Made by a program: the position numbers and the translations under genes. The notes under the pieces were generated by a model, which ran no database searches, was not told the DNA's origin, and worked only from the letters and a program-made list of their open reading frames with translations. From Periplaneta americana (taxonomy: Eukaryota > Arthropoda > Insecta > Blattodea > Blattidae), in contig NC_091125.1 of NCBI RefSeq assembly GCF_040183065.1, positions 126,835,621 through 126,899,620 on the forward strand: DNA of 64,000 nucleotides. Direction: 5' to 3'. Positions 11,541 through 23,780 of this stretch are shown here, piece after piece; the stretch's first letter is position 1, and each line of letters opens with the position of its first letter.

Positions 11541-11762
11541 GGTGCCGGCCCGGATGGCTCAAGCGGTAGGGGCACGGCATGTCCCTATCGCTTGGTCCGA
11601 AGGGTTGTGGGTTCGAGTCCCGCCTCGGGAATGGGTGTTGTGATTGTATTAGTATAAGTAAAAAACAAAGGAACCAAAGGTAAAACAAACAGAAAACAAA
11701 AATAGATAACTTTAGAAAAACGGCCTCTGGCCGGTCGAAATTTAAAAAAAAAAAAAACAAAA
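11541..11762 (+). mobile_element. tRNA-derived SINE, family 3
   Basis: tRNA-like head CCCGGATGGCTCAAGCGG with B box GGTTCGAGTCC, an unrelated body containing AAAACGGCCTCTGGCC, and a terminal A-rich tail (11745-11766). It sits directly against the preceding MITE. Copy 2 lacks it. Confidence 0.8.
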
Positions 11763-11767
11763 CAAAA

Positions 11768-12290
11768 GGTCGTGTATGTCGAAAAACAAAAATAAATAGT
11801 CATACTTATTATGTAATCAGTAAAGTGTTATCAATGTTTACTTTTGCACGATTGTGTTTTTTGTTGTATTTACAGCTATTGTTGTTTCTATTGTATTTCT
11901 TCCAATCCTGATTAGCCCAATATGATATTTTATCCAAAATGAATTATTCCAACATAAAATTTCGACCAATCTATAGCTAATCTGCATGTACTCGTACATC
12001 ATCATATTAAATTACATAAAATGGTGAAACAACTGAATCAACTTAGTCTTCCTCAATGACTTCTTCCACTGGATTTACTTTTTCAAACGATAACAGGGGT
12101 TCAGAAACAAAGGGATACAAGTGACATTTCTAAAAGATGAGTTAAGTACATCCAGGGTAAGCTAAAGCATAAAAAGTTTTAGTGGAAAAAGGATATCTAT
12201 TTTAACGTCGTCACACACTAAAATTTAAAATTAAAACTTGATGGAATTTACAAGAACTTAAACATTTTCAATCTCATTTTCTCAAAAGTA
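11768..12290. other. Spacer, first part duplicated
   Basis: About 11768-11885 matches 44825-44940. The rest has no partner in copy 2 and holds nothing recognised. Confidence 0.45.
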
Positions 12291-12294
12291 ACTA

Positions 12295-12600
12295 AAGTGC
12301 ACTTATAACCCTTTGCTTCTGAACCCTCTCATTTGAGAGTGAGCGGAGGCACGTTGAGATCCGGTTTTCAGCCTTGTGCTCGGGATATTGCTGTACTAAA
12401 GAGAAAATGAGCTCTTGGTTACGTAGATAGCGGCTGTATACAAGAATCCTATAGTTTCTTTCACCTTCGAGAAGGCGTGTGATAACTTGTCCGTTCTGCC
12501 TCTGCTCCTCCTTCATGGAGTCAATAACCTCCAAAACGTTGGATGATGAGCCAACAACAGTAATTTTGAATATGATGTATTGGTTTTCCTCTGTCACTCA
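12295..12600 (-). CDS. Candidate terminal exon, unknown protein
   Basis: The minus-strand frame open from about 12598 to a stop at 12292-12294 gives about 100 residues of unbiased composition, including SMKEEQRQNGQVITRLLEGE and LVYSRYLRNQELIFSLVQQY. It looks more protein-like than the surrounding AT-rich frames. No family is recognised. A good acceptor (TTCATTTCTGAATGTTGCAG, exon start 12606) lies just upstream, but in this frame it is followed by a TGA. Only a weaker AG at 12599 would keep the frame. It could be a real 3' exon, a decayed exon or a mobile-element remnant. The segment has no partner in copy 2. Confidence 0.25.
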
Positions 12601-12741
12601 CAATTTCTGCAACATTCAGAAATGAAAATATTAATCATTAGAAGTTACCGAAATTTTAATGTTACTGTGGAAACGGAATGACATAGATGTCTTTGTTGTG
12701 TCGGCTGACTATTGCGTTAGACAACTATAGGGGATGAATAG

Positions 12742-12905
12742 AACTGGACGAAATGTCCTTCAGGACGAGACAATTATTTTATGGACATACGTTGGACGAG
12801 ATTTGGGTTGGACGAAATGTCTCCCTAGACGAGACAAGTTATGGCAAATGAGATTTTTGGGTTGAACGAAGAAAATGGGACGAAATGTCCTCGAAGTCCA
12901 TCATT
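12742..12905. repeat. Repeat cluster built on GGACGAAATGTCC
   Basis: The near-palindromic motif GGACGAAATGTC recurs at about 12748, 12815 and 12880, interleaved with GGACGAGA. It probably belongs to an interspersed element whose borders are not visible. Confidence 0.5.
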
Positions 12906-13125
12906 TCATGGGACCAAAGATATTTTTCCTAACGGTCGATACTTTATTATTTGACGTGGTATTATGAAGCAGACATTTTACATTTGTTGAAATGCGGGAT
13001 TAGCGTATTATGGTTAGTCTATGTGCTCCGAGAGAATGTGTCTCGAAATCATAATAAAAAAGAAGGTTTCTGTATGATATATAACTCGTCTCCACCGTTG
13101 ATAAATGTTCATTTTGTTATCTGAT

Positions 13126-13318
13126 CTATGACTGAGTTTTTCGGATACAATTTTTTGAAACCATTTTTATTTTCTGGAAGTTTTTATTATTTTCTTTCCT
13201 TCTTATGTTACAGCTTAGCAAAATTACTTCGGAATCCGTTTTCAGATTATAAAGGAACTGTTCAACAAGGAAATATCTTGAGTTGACAACTTCAACAATA
13301 CTTTCCTGAACCACTGAT
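13126..13318 (-). CDS. Candidate exon, unknown protein
   Basis: On the minus strand a pyrimidine-rich acceptor ending ACTTTCACTATCAG precedes an open stretch of about 63 codons containing VQESIVEVVNSRYFLVEQFL and NLKTDSEVILLSCNIRR, ending at TAG 13126. No domain is recognised. A weak internal donor (AAGCT|GTAACA) would leave phase 1, compatible with the AG at 12599 of the neighbouring candidate, so the two could belong to one gene. The evidence is thin and only transcripts could settle it. Confidence 0.22.
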
Positions 13319-13887
13319 AGTGAAAGTATACATATATAGAAAAAGCAGAAGCAAGAATTTTGCAAGTTTTACAATACTGAAGATGCAATTAGAAAACTAT
13401 ATAAATAGTGTTTGTGTATAAATTCTAAGAACACTTTACGATGTAATCAGAGAAAAAAATAAAACAATTACTCGTTTTTAATTATACAAATAATTTGCTG
13501 ATATCTCTTGTGATAGTTCATGTCAATGAGTTTCGTCATTCTCCTTAAATGTTCAGTAGGCCTATACACAAGCTCTTAAAAATACTGGGCAGTTTCATAA
13601 GGTTGCACGCAGTCTGTGATTAGAGTCGTGCATAACCGGTTACGAAAAATATAAATTATACATTGCTACTGAACGCCTAGAACTGTAGTCGGTATGCAAA
13701 GCTCATCCGTCCCGCGGAGTGTCTGAGGTTCGGTTTAACGAATATTCGAGTTGTTTCTCACTTTTTGTGGATGGACGGCAAAGGCAGACCACATTGAGCC
13801 ATGCAGGAGTACCAAGGGCCCTTACAAGGACGTGATTATCATTGTATAGGCCTATTATTTAATTGATCATTCTTCTCTCACTACAAT

Positions 13888-13994
13888 CAATCATCCATCG
13901 ATCCAACCATCCATCCATCCATCCATCGACTCATTGATTCATTCACCCATGGATTCATTGATTGATTCACTGATTCACTGATAGATTCATTAAC

Positions 13995-14043
<49 letters not shown>

Positions 14044-14086
14044 CATTCATTCATTCATTCATTCATTCATTCATTCATTCATTCAC
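13888..14086. repeat. Compound tetranucleotide microsatellite
   Basis: CATC, GATT and CATT tetranucleotide runs follow each other with point variants between them. Confidence 0.9.
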
Positions 14087-14539
14087 ATATTGCAGCTGGT
14101 ATCGTCAGGAACAAAACATATTTTTTAATGATTTATTAATGAAATATTGCATCTCCTTAGAATAATTAATAGTTATTTATAGTACTTGTGAGGTAAGTGC
14201 ATCTTTATTGCGCGAGTGGAAAGATTTAAGCACGAGCCCTCATATAATCACCTATAATAGATGGATTTTTAGAATCGATACGTGTACTAGGTAGGTCATG
14301 ATGTAGGAGCCCGTGATTAGTGAAGAATGGTATCTAAGGTGTTGGATAAATAACAAATTATAATTAATTATATAATTTTAATATATATTTTTTTTTCATT
14401 TTAAACGTGTATTTTCGTCTTTTTGAAGTTTCAGGGATTATTTAGAGGTGTTCACGGGACTAATGTGATTAAAAAAATTTCACATTTTACTTCTGTAAAC
14501 TTAAGAGGAATATTAAAATGTAATTAATCATCGTGTCTG

Positions 14540-14622
14540 TTTAGCTCAGTTGACTGACGCGTGTTACTTTAAAATCCTATAAACCCAACTTCGCAGGTTC
14601 AAGTCTCCTCGCATCCCAAAAG
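14540..14622 (+). repeat. tRNA-like sequence, probably a SINE head
   Basis: An A-box-like TTAGCTCAGTTGACTGACGC and a B-box-like GCAGGTTCAAGTC lie about 50 bp apart, but the anticodon region does not fold into a standard stem. It stands beside a minus-strand LINE end. Confidence 0.4.
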
Positions 14623-14639
14623 GTAAATTATTACTTACT

Positions 14640-15490
14640 TTACTTTTGTGGGCTTCTCCACTCTTCAGCGGTTGCCCTGAATTCCCTTCCGCCATCCTTC
14701 TCGATCCCGCCAATCCTCCTCCTGCATATGTCGGTCCTTCATCATTTGCATGACACCAGCTTTCCATGTTTTTCTTGGTCTCGCCCGCTTCCTCCTTCCC
14801 CGAGGTGACCATTCCAGAATAATCTCTGGCCATCTTTCTTCTTTCATCCTTTTTACATGGCCATACCAATGAAGGGTTCGCTTCTCGATTCTTTCAATTA
14901 CAGACTCTTCCATCTCTATCATTTGTCTTACCTCCTCATTCCTTCTCCTTTCCAATCTGGATACTCTAGCAACTCTTCTTATTCCCTCCATCTCCGTCGC
15001 TTGTATCTTACACTTCTGACGTTCAACAAGTGCCCATCCCTCTGCCTTTCCAGTTACTCCTTGTACATTCCACGTTCCAAATGATAAAGTCCGTTTACGC
15101 AGCGAAAGTCGATGCCTGTTAATCCGTCCGGCTTTAATATATTTGGGAAACGTAGCAGTTTATATTTTTATAAGACCGGGTAGCTAGCCCTGTGCTTAAC
15201 CCCCTCCTTGGAGGACCAGGATTTTCTTTCAGGGTCGACTCCCTTAGCCTTTGTACTGCCAACTACACCGCAAGGCAGCGGTAGTTTTCTGTCAGGGTTC
15301 TCTCCCTTAGCTGGTATGTCCCAATTATTGCGTCAGGATCTCGCATTTTCGCCCTTTCATGTCTTAGTTGCAAAATGCACCCAGGGGTCATGACGAGGAC
15401 TTGCATGAATAGGACTTGGAAGGAATTTATGGCCTTTCTCAGGTTTTAATGGTACACACCCACCAGCAGAGTGTGTCCCCCTGAGACCAT
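14640..15490 (-). pseudogene. Internally deleted LINE: endonuclease start joined in frame to RT C-terminus
   Basis: On the minus strand, one open frame from 15159 to 14665 (164 codons) joins two distant parts of a LINE ORF2. Codons 27-37 read FGTWNVQGVTG, the N-terminal motif of an APE-type endonuclease. From about codon 50 it continues as KIQATEMEGIRRVARVSRLE...LHWYGHVKRM, then GRRKRARPRKTW and DREGWR, the C-terminal tail after the reverse transcriptase. The rest of the endonuclease and the whole RT core are missing, yet the frame is kept across the join. Upstream minus-strand sequence to about 15490 lacks open frames and would be the 5' leader. The 3' end carries a (TAAG)-type tail. RTE-like ancestry is inferred. 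Confidence 0.65.
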
Positions 15491-15577
15491 ATACTGCCCC
15501 TTCAAAAAATACGTATTAGATATGGATGCAATGCACAAATTACGACGTAGTAGATACAGAAAAGAGAAGGAGATTGA

Positions 15578-15578
15578 G

Positions 15579-15607
<29 letters not shown>
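15578..15607. repeat. (TA)n microsatellite
   Basis: Short TA run followed by a T run. Confidence 0.85.
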
Positions 15608-15615
<8 letters not shown>

Positions 15616-15659
15616 TAAGAAATGGTAATAAACAAGTGGAGGTAGTGACATCTAGTAAC

Positions 15660-16595
15660 TAATATATTAACTTCTTGAGTAATAGTTGAATGGAAAAGTA
15701 TACGTGCGTGCCCGGGTACTAGGAAAATACTAATGAACTGTGAGATAAAGTTCAAACTGTGAGGTAAAGTCTTTATCTCACTAGTGAAATAAAGTAATGT
15801 TGAATAAAAGCCTACTTTACAAACGCAAAAGTATTTAGTAAAGGCGTGCTTTTCGTTGTGGTCATGGATAAAATTATTAACAACTACTGTTTTAGAGATA
15901 TGTATTTTGAGTTTAAAGTGTAAACGTTACAATAGAATGTATGTACTTATTTCATCTTCTATTTAGTAATTGTAATTTATTCTGTTCTCGCATTTCTTTA
16001 TACACCTGATTTCATATTATGCATTACACTTATTTCCTTTGTTTTTACCGGTGTCCATTTTTGATATATATATGTTATGAAGCTAAGTATAATAAAGCAT
16101 GCAATGAATTTTAGGCCTATATTAAACAAATACATTTTCAAGTTACACACGATAAATTTATTTCAATTGTTACTCCGTTTGTGTACTCAGAAAATGTCAG
16201 TGTTCTGTCTAGCCTTCAAAGCATCAGGGGCAACCGGTTGAAATTCGATTATACGGTCGAATGCTCTACCTTGACGGATGCTCTCTGACCGGTCGACTGA
16301 AAACCGGTTGTAAGTCCTATTCCGCAGCTATCTAATCAGTGATACTACAAGATTTTTTATACCAACACAATGTACAAACCACGTATATCAGTAACAGAGG
16401 CTTTTCGAAATACAGAACTAAGACATTTATATTTCCAGGAATGATATAATAATACACATGACGATGAATCCATGCAATAATTGTACACAATAGTCGCTAT
16501 ATAACAAGAATTTATATCCTTAGATTTCAATTTTGAAGCGGTATGGGTTCTTTAAGTTTTTATATATTATGTCATCAGTTCTCCATTATTCTATC
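15660..16595. other. Copy-1-specific spacer
   Basis: No gene is recognised. Two ACCGGTT palindromes lie in opposite contexts near 16232 and 16303, without clear element ends. Confidence 0.35.
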
Positions 16596-16599
16596 ATTA

Positions 16600-16835
16600 A
16601 CAGTTTTCTTCCCCGTCTTCCTCTTAGTATCCATTTATCTTAATGTCTATCATCTGATACAATCTTCTGTCCCGAAATTATTCCCGTTTACAATTCCTTC
16701 CAATGCATCATTCAGTAGTTAGTTTCTTCTTAGCCAGTGACCCAATCAATTTCTTTTTCTCTTTCTGATTAGTTTCAGTACCCTTCCTTCTTCATTCACT
16801 CTTTCAGCGGTTTCTCTTCATTTCGCCGTAATGTA
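16600..16835 (-). pseudogene. Degenerate C-terminal end of a LINE ORF2
   Basis: Reverse-strand translation, with several stops, contains LKLIRKRK-like and GHWLRRN-like pieces followed by LNDALEGIVNG and a TKRK tail. This is a pattern seen at the C-terminus of arthropod LINE proteins after the reverse transcriptase. It is heavily decayed and truncated. Confidence 0.4.
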
Positions 16836-16983
16836 CAGTTGTCAAAAGAAAAAGTGTCCACTCTCCTGAAACAAAGTTCCCTTCGGTTATCTTCGCTACA
16901 ATTCGGAGACAGGCGATGTTACATGTTGTTGGACCACGTTGGCTGATATCTATAGTTATAATTGAAGTATTCTCTGTGTTATT

Positions 16984-17052
16984 CGATAGCGTAATGGTAG
17001 CGTTCCGGCCTCTTATTCCTGAGGTCCGGCGTTCGACTATAACCTCGTGCTT
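16984..17052 (+). repeat. tRNA-like sequence
   Basis: TAGCGTAATGGTAGCGTTCC resembles an A-box arm and GGCGTTCGACTAT a B box. The acceptor ends do not pair convincingly, so a SINE head or tRNA pseudogene is likelier than a functional tRNA. Confidence 0.35.
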
Positions 17053-17129
17053 TTTATGTTCTTTTTTGTTCTGTTTTTGAGAGACAAACTATACATAATG
17101 GCTCCTTTCTCTTTTACGATTATTCTAAT

Positions 17130-18245
17130 TCTAATCACACTGGAAACTGCAATTGTTTAAAATCGAAAGCCGTGTTAGTCGGTATTACAGGAATAAGTGG
17201 GATAAAATCATCATCTTTCCTTTTCACGAGTTTTTTCTTTCACATCAACGCTTATTTCATTATAATATAATTTTGGTGGGTCAATATTTCGCAATAATAT
17301 GATTGGTGATTCAACATTAAGTATTAAATTATGTGGTGGTATTCCTCGTGATTTCAAAGAATTCAAGAATTCAGTTGTGTAAAACACATTCTGCTCGGAA
17401 CCTGTATAATAGGTACGCATTACATACATTTTCTAGATTTTTTATAGTGTATCAGCAATGTTATTTAATTGTGTGTTTTTTTTCCACGGCCCCATGAAAT
17501 CGATGTTGAATATAATAGAAATGAACAACAAGTGAATGTAAAAGAGGCTATTTTAATATTGTCATAAATGCAGGTTTGACCGCTTTTATTTTTATTTCTT
17601 ATTCCTTTAAAAAATTTAAAGTCCATTTGTCCAATTTTAAGTAGCATATGTTTTTTTCCTAGTTATGAAGGCCATATGTGCAAACTTTGGCATGTATCGG
17701 GCAAAGCGTGTCGAGTTTAGAGGCGCACATACGCACGCACGCACGCTCTCGCTCTCTCTCTTTTTCACTTTTACATATTACGAGTAGATAGTGGCATGAT
17801 TAAATCTTTCAGTTCATTATTTTCTCCTTTGTTATAGTGTGGGAAAATTGCAGAAGATACCGTTTGCAATTTATCGATCAAAAGTTGCCTTGAAAAAACC
17901 TCAATTGGAACTGCACCTGTGAAAGCAACAGAAATAAGCGAAAACTGCAATTATGACCAAAATTCACTCGAAAATTGAAGTTCTAAAAGAGCAGCGAATA
18001 AGTTGTAAGTTTTGTAATACCTAGAATTCAACATTAAAATAATGACAAATAAAATACTAAATGTTATATTAGGCCTATATTCCAAGACATGTATGCCACA
18101 ATTAATACAAAACTTGAAAATAAAGACTAAAAAATTCAGACATTTGTGTATTTCTTTTAATATTCAGACAATTGGTTTAAACATTCTTAGTAGTGTTTCC
18201 CAATACAACGAACTTCTTACCTTACATGCAAAGTTGTTAAGAATT
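17130..18245. repeat. Duplicated block 2, copy 1
   Basis: Collinear with 46184-47300. A possible exon-like stretch follows a TTGTTATAG acceptor-like site near 17840, but here it contains stops in every frame that is open in copy 2. Confidence 0.7.
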
Positions 18246-18412
18246 ATTAGGTAATATAGGCTTATATGCTCATCTATGACACTACCAGCTTCTTCACACA
18301 AACATCATATTGGGAATAAGAAAATTAAAATATGACGTAAGTGATCTGTGAGAACACCAATTAGTGTTCGAATTTCTGCTATATTTCCTACCATTGTATG
18401 TATGTAGGGGAG

Positions 18413-18805
18413 ACCCGGGCAAAACGAATAACCCGGGCAAAGAGAATAATGCCTATTTCTTAGAAACGCCAACAGGTAGCGCTTTCTGCTATGTTGGGGA
18501 AGAATCCCTACCAGATTTTGCTGCTGGAACTGACTTGTCGTCATTCTAGCTAGTAAGAGACGAAGTCAGCGTGTGTTTGAAGAAAATGGACTGTTTTCTT
18601 AAAATATTTCAAGGTAAGAGAAACATATATACAACATAGAGTACTGCAGAAACTCTTTGTTATGTGATAGTAATATATAGGCGATAGAATTAGTTCTAAA
18701 ATGCCGTACTTACGAAGAAGATTATTGACGTTTATGTTTGCATAACCTTAAATGAAAAGCGAAGTGGCGTCTGCGGGCAAAGTGAATAGGGCAAAGTAGA
18801 TAACT
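18413..18805. repeat. Paired CGGGCAAAGNGAATA motifs
   Basis: Two adjacent copies at about 18416-18448 and two more at about 18772-18803, all in the same orientation. The first pair follows GGGGAGACC. They may bound an element, but no inverted end or target duplication is visible. Confidence 0.4.
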
Positions 18806-19645
18806 TATCCACTATATAAGTGTCAGCTGTATTTTTGTATATATTTGTCTATTGTAATAAAGCGTTTTAGATCATTTTACATAGTGGAGGCATTAAGTCA
18901 CACCAATTAAATTATAAATCAGCAACATTGATCTTAATTTTTACTTAAAAAGGTCGTAATGTGTTTTCAGATGGTTTAATTTTTCAAGAGGAAGACGGAG
19001 CAAGCCAAATGGTCGGAAGAAGACATGAAGAAAGCACTTGAAGAAATAAAATCTTCCAATCAGTGGTTCTGCTATCTGGCCATACAACCATAATGTGTTT
19101 GTTGATGAAGAGTTTGCTGCAGATGAACTTACAGATCGCCCACAATGAGACTGATTCGGAAATGTAGACTAGGAGGTAAACCTGCACACCAAAAACTGAA
19201 ATCGCCAATACCTAAAACTAGAGACAGATTATAAATAGTATTAGACTATATGAGAACTAGCTCAGGAAGTGATTAGGTAACTAGGCCTTAAGGCATATAG
19301 GAAAATCACCCAAACTCACACGGACTGGCTCCCCTTGTGAGTAACCACCGCTACGTAAGAAGGAGGCCCTTGCCCTGAAGGGATTTTATGAGCTTGATAA
19401 TAAGATTTTAATAGTAATAATAATAATAATAATAATAAGTTATTATTATTATCATCATCATCATGATTCCTCGTCCGTGCAAGTGACTTTTGGGGCTGAG
19501 AGAAGGTGTTCATTTGAGCTCCAAGCCTGTTGACCACTTGTCTCACTCTGATTTTCGTCGTTCCGTTTGATGGTAATTAAGAGAATTCTGGGAGGAAAAA
19601 CATCGAAAACGAACTTAATCTAATAAATACGGAGGATAATGTCAT

Positions 19646-19691
19646 GAATGAATGAATGAATGAATGAATGAATGAATGAATGAATGAATGA
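19646..19691. repeat. (GAAT)n microsatellite
   Basis: About eleven GAAT units. The equivalent site in copy 2 near 52600 is a short GAAC/GAAT run. Confidence 0.9.
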
Positions 19692-20871
19692 ATTGACGGA
19701 AGAACGAATGAGAGACAAAGAGGAATTATCATTAAAAAGTACACGAGATACTCGCGTCCTTACAAGCATTCTTGGGACTCACAGGAGTGAAGCTAGAGTG
19801 AATTATGAAGGTAGGCAGAGTAATTATGTGTTAATTGTAGAATCATTGCACTCATAAGACCCAGATAAGCCTCTGATGAGATCGTTTATTTATTTCCCCT
19901 GTTAGGCCTATGAGAAAATATTTTTTATGGTTATTGTTATGTTCAGCATGCACAGATGCGGAATTAAAATTTGAAGCGAGTCTTGATGGGAGTCCACCTG
20001 TATGTAGACAACAATTTCACACGACTGTCCACAAGTAGCGTATATACAGGGTCTCTTTTTTACTGTACATGCGCAGTGTGTTGTAAGCGAAATTTATACA
20101 ATAATGGATCTCCAAATTTTATTTTCGCATCTGTACGTAGATAGCAATACATTTTTAAATTGGATTGTTTTCACAATTAAGGCGTTCAGAATAAAGACGG
20201 CAGATCCCAACCGATCTCGAATTTTGAGACACGTGTATGGCTGAGTACTCCTGCCATTAACCTTTCATACGGTGAAGTATCATATTAATTGGGATATGCC
20301 AAAGCTCTCATATTTCACATTGAAAATTAGTCCTTAGTGGGAAGGAAAGCTTTCTCAGTGAATAAATTGCATATAGCCAACTATGTGGGCTTTTGTTTGC
20401 GTCCACTACAAGTTCATGGCGTTGTAGTCAATATGATGGCGTTCAGTAACACTTTTACCCGACATTCATAGTGCTCCTTCTTGGATTTACTTACTAAAAA
20501 TTAAACTTTTCGATACATTCATATATAGGCTAGATTATACGTATAAGGACTTACAGATAAAGAAACTCATTATTATCCCATTTTTTTAATTTTCATATAG
20601 ATAGGTACTCTGTAGGTACAACAGAAAAGCAGACGAACTACTAACAACAAAGACTCAAGAATTTGCAGGTACACTGTTAGAACTATATTTAACAAATCCT
20701 AAAAAAATTAAGTCTTAATGTTAAAAATTCACAAAGGTTTTAAAACAAACATAAAATGTCATTTTTCTCAAAATGAATTTTCTTTGGGATCTGACGCTGT
20801 TATTCTTAGCTCCTCAATTTTGTAGTAAGTTAGTGCTACATATTAATTTAATACTTTCATTTGTCCCTTAA

Positions 20872-21693
20872 GGGGAGAGGATAGTCTTTTTTTTAACTTT
20901 TATTCTATTTGGTGTAAATTATTAATTTTTTGTATGTAGAGAGCTCATAGCTGTGGCAACTCAAGCAAATAAAAATAGTTTGAAAAAATATATATTTGGG
21001 GGCCCAAATTTGAAAAAAATATGCCCAATGCAGGATTGTACTAAAACCGATATATCTAAACCGTTTTTAAAGATAGATTCAAACTGTTTTTGCAATGTAT
21101 TTGCAAAAGTATGTTCTACAAACTGTCTGTAACAGAATTTTGATATTAGTCCCTACGTTTGTAAAATAAACAATTAAAATTTAGTAACAATTTTCTGATT
21201 TCCTTTCTTGCAAACAAACGGACGTGCTTTTAAAATGATATCAATTAACAAAATCCTGTTACAGAGAAAAGTTTCCTAATAGTCTAAAGAATGTGTGTTC
21301 TAAATTCCATGCATGTATATATAATAATTCAGAAATTATATCCATTTTGTCTGGCAATGTAGCAAAAAAAATGAAGTTACTGGAAACCGATAAAAGCTGG
21401 CGTGTGATTTAAAAATCCATAGCGCAGGAAGTTTAAAAATGACGTCTCAACATCCGATAAGGGTACAAATACCCACAAAATTTTATGCAATGCATTCCAC
21501 ACATATCAAAGGGTATTTTAAAGAAAAAAAATTGAAAATTTAATTTACTGGAAACAACAATAAAAGTGGGCGAGTGATTTAAAAATCCATAATGCAGAAA
21601 GTTTAAAAATGGCGATCAACACATATCACAGAGTATTTTAAAGATTTTTTTGAAAATTTAGTCATTTTTCATCAAAAATACCATCCTCTCCCC
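20872..21693. mobile_element. 822-bp element with GGGGAGAGGAT ends at TTAA
   Basis: Both ends read inward GGGGAGAGGATRGT and are flanked by TTAA (20868-20871 and 21694-21697). Copy 2 shows the empty site as TCAA near 53755. The interior has no gene but contains an imperfect direct repeat of about 120 bp (21400-21540 and 21545-21660, sharing GTGATTTAAAAATCCATA). The TTAA target suggests mobilisation by a piggyBac-type transposase, although the GGGG end is atypical. Confidence 0.8.
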
Positions 21694-21916
21694 TTAAGGA
21701 ATTAGATTAAGATTTGTTCTTATGTACAATATTGTTTCGCTAACTGTCTGCACCGTTATTTTTTATGTATTATTGTATGTTTTACATTGCGAGCAGTCTA
21801 AGTTTTCAAATTGTACTATGTTACATTGTTACTAGCATCTGTAGCATGTTTAATAGCTAAAGACATTGAATATGATAATTTTATTATACTGTACGAATGA
21901 CTTTCTACCTCTGATT

Positions 21917-23031
21917 TTGATCAATATTAGGTCCCCTACTTTTTCTAGTGTTTATAAATGATCTTGCCCCCCTAATAAAAGATGTAGGTCATCCCATATT
22001 ATTTGCAGATGGCACAACTATAGTAATTACAGACAATAACTCCAACACATTCCAATCTTCAACACAAGAAATTGTCTTCAAAATATGTGACTGGTTCTCA
22101 GTCAATAAATTGGTATTAAATTGTAACAAAACTAACATAATTCATTTTAAATGCTGTTCAAATTCAAACTCGCAACTTTCTAGCGCAATAATTAACAATA
22201 GATCCCTATTAGAAACAACAACAACCAAATTTCTTGGCTTAAAAATCGATAATGTGTTAAACTGGAAAAACCATATTGAAGAAATTACCCCCAAACTAAA
22301 TTAAGCTTGTTTTGCTATTAGGTCTATGCAAAAGATAGTAAATATCAATACCTTACAAACAATATACTTTGCATACTTCCACTCGGTAATGAGTTTTGGA
22401 ATAATATTCTGGGGAAATTCGACAGATAGTAACACTATATTTCTATTACAAAAAAAAAGAGTAATTAGAGTAATAGTAGGTGCAAAATCTAGGGAATCGT
22501 GTAGGACTATTTTTAAAAAAACTACAAATAATGCCCATGGCTTGTCAGTATATCTTTTCATTAATAATCTTTCTCATATGTAATCGTGAAAATTTTGTAA
22601 CTAATTCAACAGTTCATAGCATAAATACACGTCAAAAAATGACTTTCATACTCCATCGGCAAGTCTATCGTGCTATCAAAAAGGGGTGCGTTATATGGCA
22701 GTAAACATTTTTAATAGCCTCCCTATCGATATAAAAAGTGAAACTCAAAACATAAGATTATACAGGGCCAAATTAAAGAGATACCTAATTTTAACGCCTT
22801 CTATTCTGTAGGTGAATTCATGACATTCAATAACACTTCATGAAATTGATACCAAAACTATGTGTTGTACTAGTAGACTACATTGTAAATCTCGTTTGTA
22901 TATATTTCATCTAGACTGTAAATATAAATTAAGACTTTATAATAGTAATAAGTTTTTTTACTTGTTTCATATTCTAGCTATAAAGCAATGTATGAATACC
23001 ATGGAATGTTAATAAATACAATACAATGCAA
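21917..23031 (+). pseudogene. Jockey/CR1-like LINE, reverse transcriptase C-terminal half
   Basis: A 5'-truncated insertion absent from copy 2 (site near 53966). The frame opens with GPLLFLVFINDL, the RT segment before the catalytic box, and then ILFADGTTIVI, where FADD has become FADG and an essential aspartate is lost. It continues through KFLGLKIDNVLNWKNHI, hits a stop near 22302, and resumes as FHSVMSFGIIFWGN and then IFNSLPIDIKSE in other frames to about 22810. The 3' end has an ATACA-type repeated tail. Clade is judged from the overall motif pattern only. Confidence 0.8.
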
Positions 23032-23032
23032 T

Positions 23033-23085
23033 ATGGCGAAGTAGAAGAGAAGGCCTGACGACCTTAACTTCACCCTAATAAATAA
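23033..23085 (+). mobile_element. LINE 3'-terminal fragment
   Basis: GAGAAGGCCTGACGACC followed by TTAACTTC and an AATAAAT-type tail matches the 3' end also seen at 53975-54020, 40945-40990 and, reversed, 59799-59860. It is present in both duplication copies, so it is older than the duplication. Confidence 0.6.
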
Positions 23086-23780
23086 TTATAATTCTAAATT
23101 TGATTGGGCAAACGTAAGAGCGTGAAGAGAAAAGCCTACTCGACAATTAATTTAATTCGTGATTATGGGCATGAATTGGGTTACAAATTAACTTATTATC
23201 ATTTATTCCCTTGAAATTAACCGACAAAAATATACAAAGATCAGAAGCTTCAATAAAATATTTTATTTTACAAGATTCAGCATCATAAGCTGATGCAATG
23301 GGGCACAAATACACGAGTTCGAAACCGATTGTTACTAAAAGTAGTCTTTATAATTTCAAAACAATGCTTATTCTATTATCAACAGTAATCTCACTAGACG
23401 TTTTGATTTATCTAGAGAAAATCAAAATTAGAGTGGGATTTAATTGACTATTACACGACTAGAAGAAAGTATATAAAGATTAGAAGTAACGAAGTACTCC
23501 AATACAATAAAATATTAATTTACTTACGAAAAGACAACTGTCTTCAAATGTATTATTGTACCATCTCAACATTACAGATATTACGCTAGATGCATGCTAG
23601 ATGGCAGTAGTGTCTTTATACAGGCAGTGTAATGATTACTATTCAATAAATCTTAATATTAAACAATCTCTGATACGTGACTATCCATAATATCTTATAC
23701 AGAAGCTATAACATAACCTAACTAATATACACAAGTGTTAGAAAAGTTTTAATTAACGACGATGACATAAAAAATAAACA

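Noticed and set aside
13888..14086. CRISPR-like short repeats
   Set aside because: The periodicity is four bases, with no spacers; it is a compound microsatellite.
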